From assembly GCA_022842745.1 (NCBI GenBank), contig JALHPA010000197.1, forward strand, positions 1-6,067: a stretch of DNA of 6,067 bases, given 5' to 3'. The DNA comes from Pirellulales bacterium (lineage in GTDB: Bacteria > Planctomycetota > Planctomycetia > Pirellulales > JALHPA01). The first letter of the stretch is position 1. Every line of letters begins with the position of its first letter. A program made the translations under genes and the position numbers. Of this stretch, positions 5,995 through 6,067 are shown in pieces. Below the pieces are notes generated by a model. That model had not been told where the DNA came from. It made no database searches and was given only the letters and a program-made list of their open reading frames with translations.

Positions 5995-6067
5995 TCAGCT
6001 CAAGTCCGGCCGCTGTTCCTGATTCAAAGCGTCGAACAGCCAGGCGCGCGCGAACGTCCAGTGGCGT
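5995..6067 (-). CDS. ECF-type RNA polymerase sigma factor, C-terminal 23 residues (runs off the right edge)
   Basis: The minus strand from 6066 to the TGA at 5995-5997 reads RHWTFARAWLFDALNQEQ and ends RPDLS. The pattern (R)xWxxARAWL(F/Y)xxL is what I recognise as the end of sigma region 4 in the planctomycete ECF-type sigma factors, where it follows the helix-turn-helix that reads the -35 element (typically SPxTVxRxW). Only the tail is present, so the diagnostic region 2 and most of region 4 lie outside. Such sigma factors are commonly next to large Ser/Thr kinases of the type found here, which strengthens the call. The gene ends 81 bases before the kinase start on the same strand. An alternative is some unrelated protein that shares this short tail; the genomic position makes that less likely. 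Confidence 0.77.
   Translation of the reverse strand, partial: RHWTFARAWLFDALNQEQRPDLS

Noticed and set aside
5979..5997. AT-rich 6-bp inverted repeat at the end of the sigma factor gene as a terminator
   Set aside because: The stem is short and weak, overlaps the stop codon, and has no T-run after it, so it does not argue for ending transcription between the sigma factor and the kinase.

Overview
The window reads as planctomycete DNA, probably from the Pirellula-type lineages. It is GC-rich, and all four genes lie on the minus strand. The family combination is characteristic of Planctomycetes: a very large membrane Ser/Thr kinase with a TPR tail beside an ECF-type sigma factor, and exported proteins carrying PEP-CTERM or pentapeptide sequences. 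No database search was possible, so lineage and family names rest on recognised sequence patterns.

Layout, in transcription order (right to left). (1) 6067-5995: the last 23 codons of a gene whose tail matches the region 4 C-terminus of planctomycete ECF-type sigma factors. (2) 5913-1978: a complete 1311-residue protein with a short conserved N-terminal segment, a full set of kinase catalytic motifs, one transmembrane helix near residues 405-428, and about 880 residues of TPR-like helical repeats on the far side of the membrane. (3) 1977-1633: a 345-base gap with two 9-bp inverted repeats and a hairpin followed by a six-T run, the best transcription-end candidate here. (4) 1632-430: a complete 400-residue secreted beta-propeller of the ScyD/ScyE type ending in a PEP-CTERM sorting signal. 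(5) 370-1: the first 123 codons of a secreted pentapeptide-repeat protein that runs off the left edge.

How the genes may work together: the sigma factor and kinase form a linked regulatory pair of a kind known in Planctomycetes, with the kinase likely reading a periplasmic or envelope state through its TPR region and signalling inside the cell. The two downstream genes encode exported, probably surface-anchored proteins. The gap and candidate terminator suggest they form a separate transcription unit; whether the sigma/kinase pair controls them is only a hypothesis. There are no tRNA or rRNA genes, CRISPR arrays, insertion sequences or phage genes that I can see. The individual parts belong to recognisable families. 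The less described aspects are the ScyD/ScyE-type propeller with a PEP-CTERM tail next to a pentapeptide-repeat protein, and the structured gap after the kinase.
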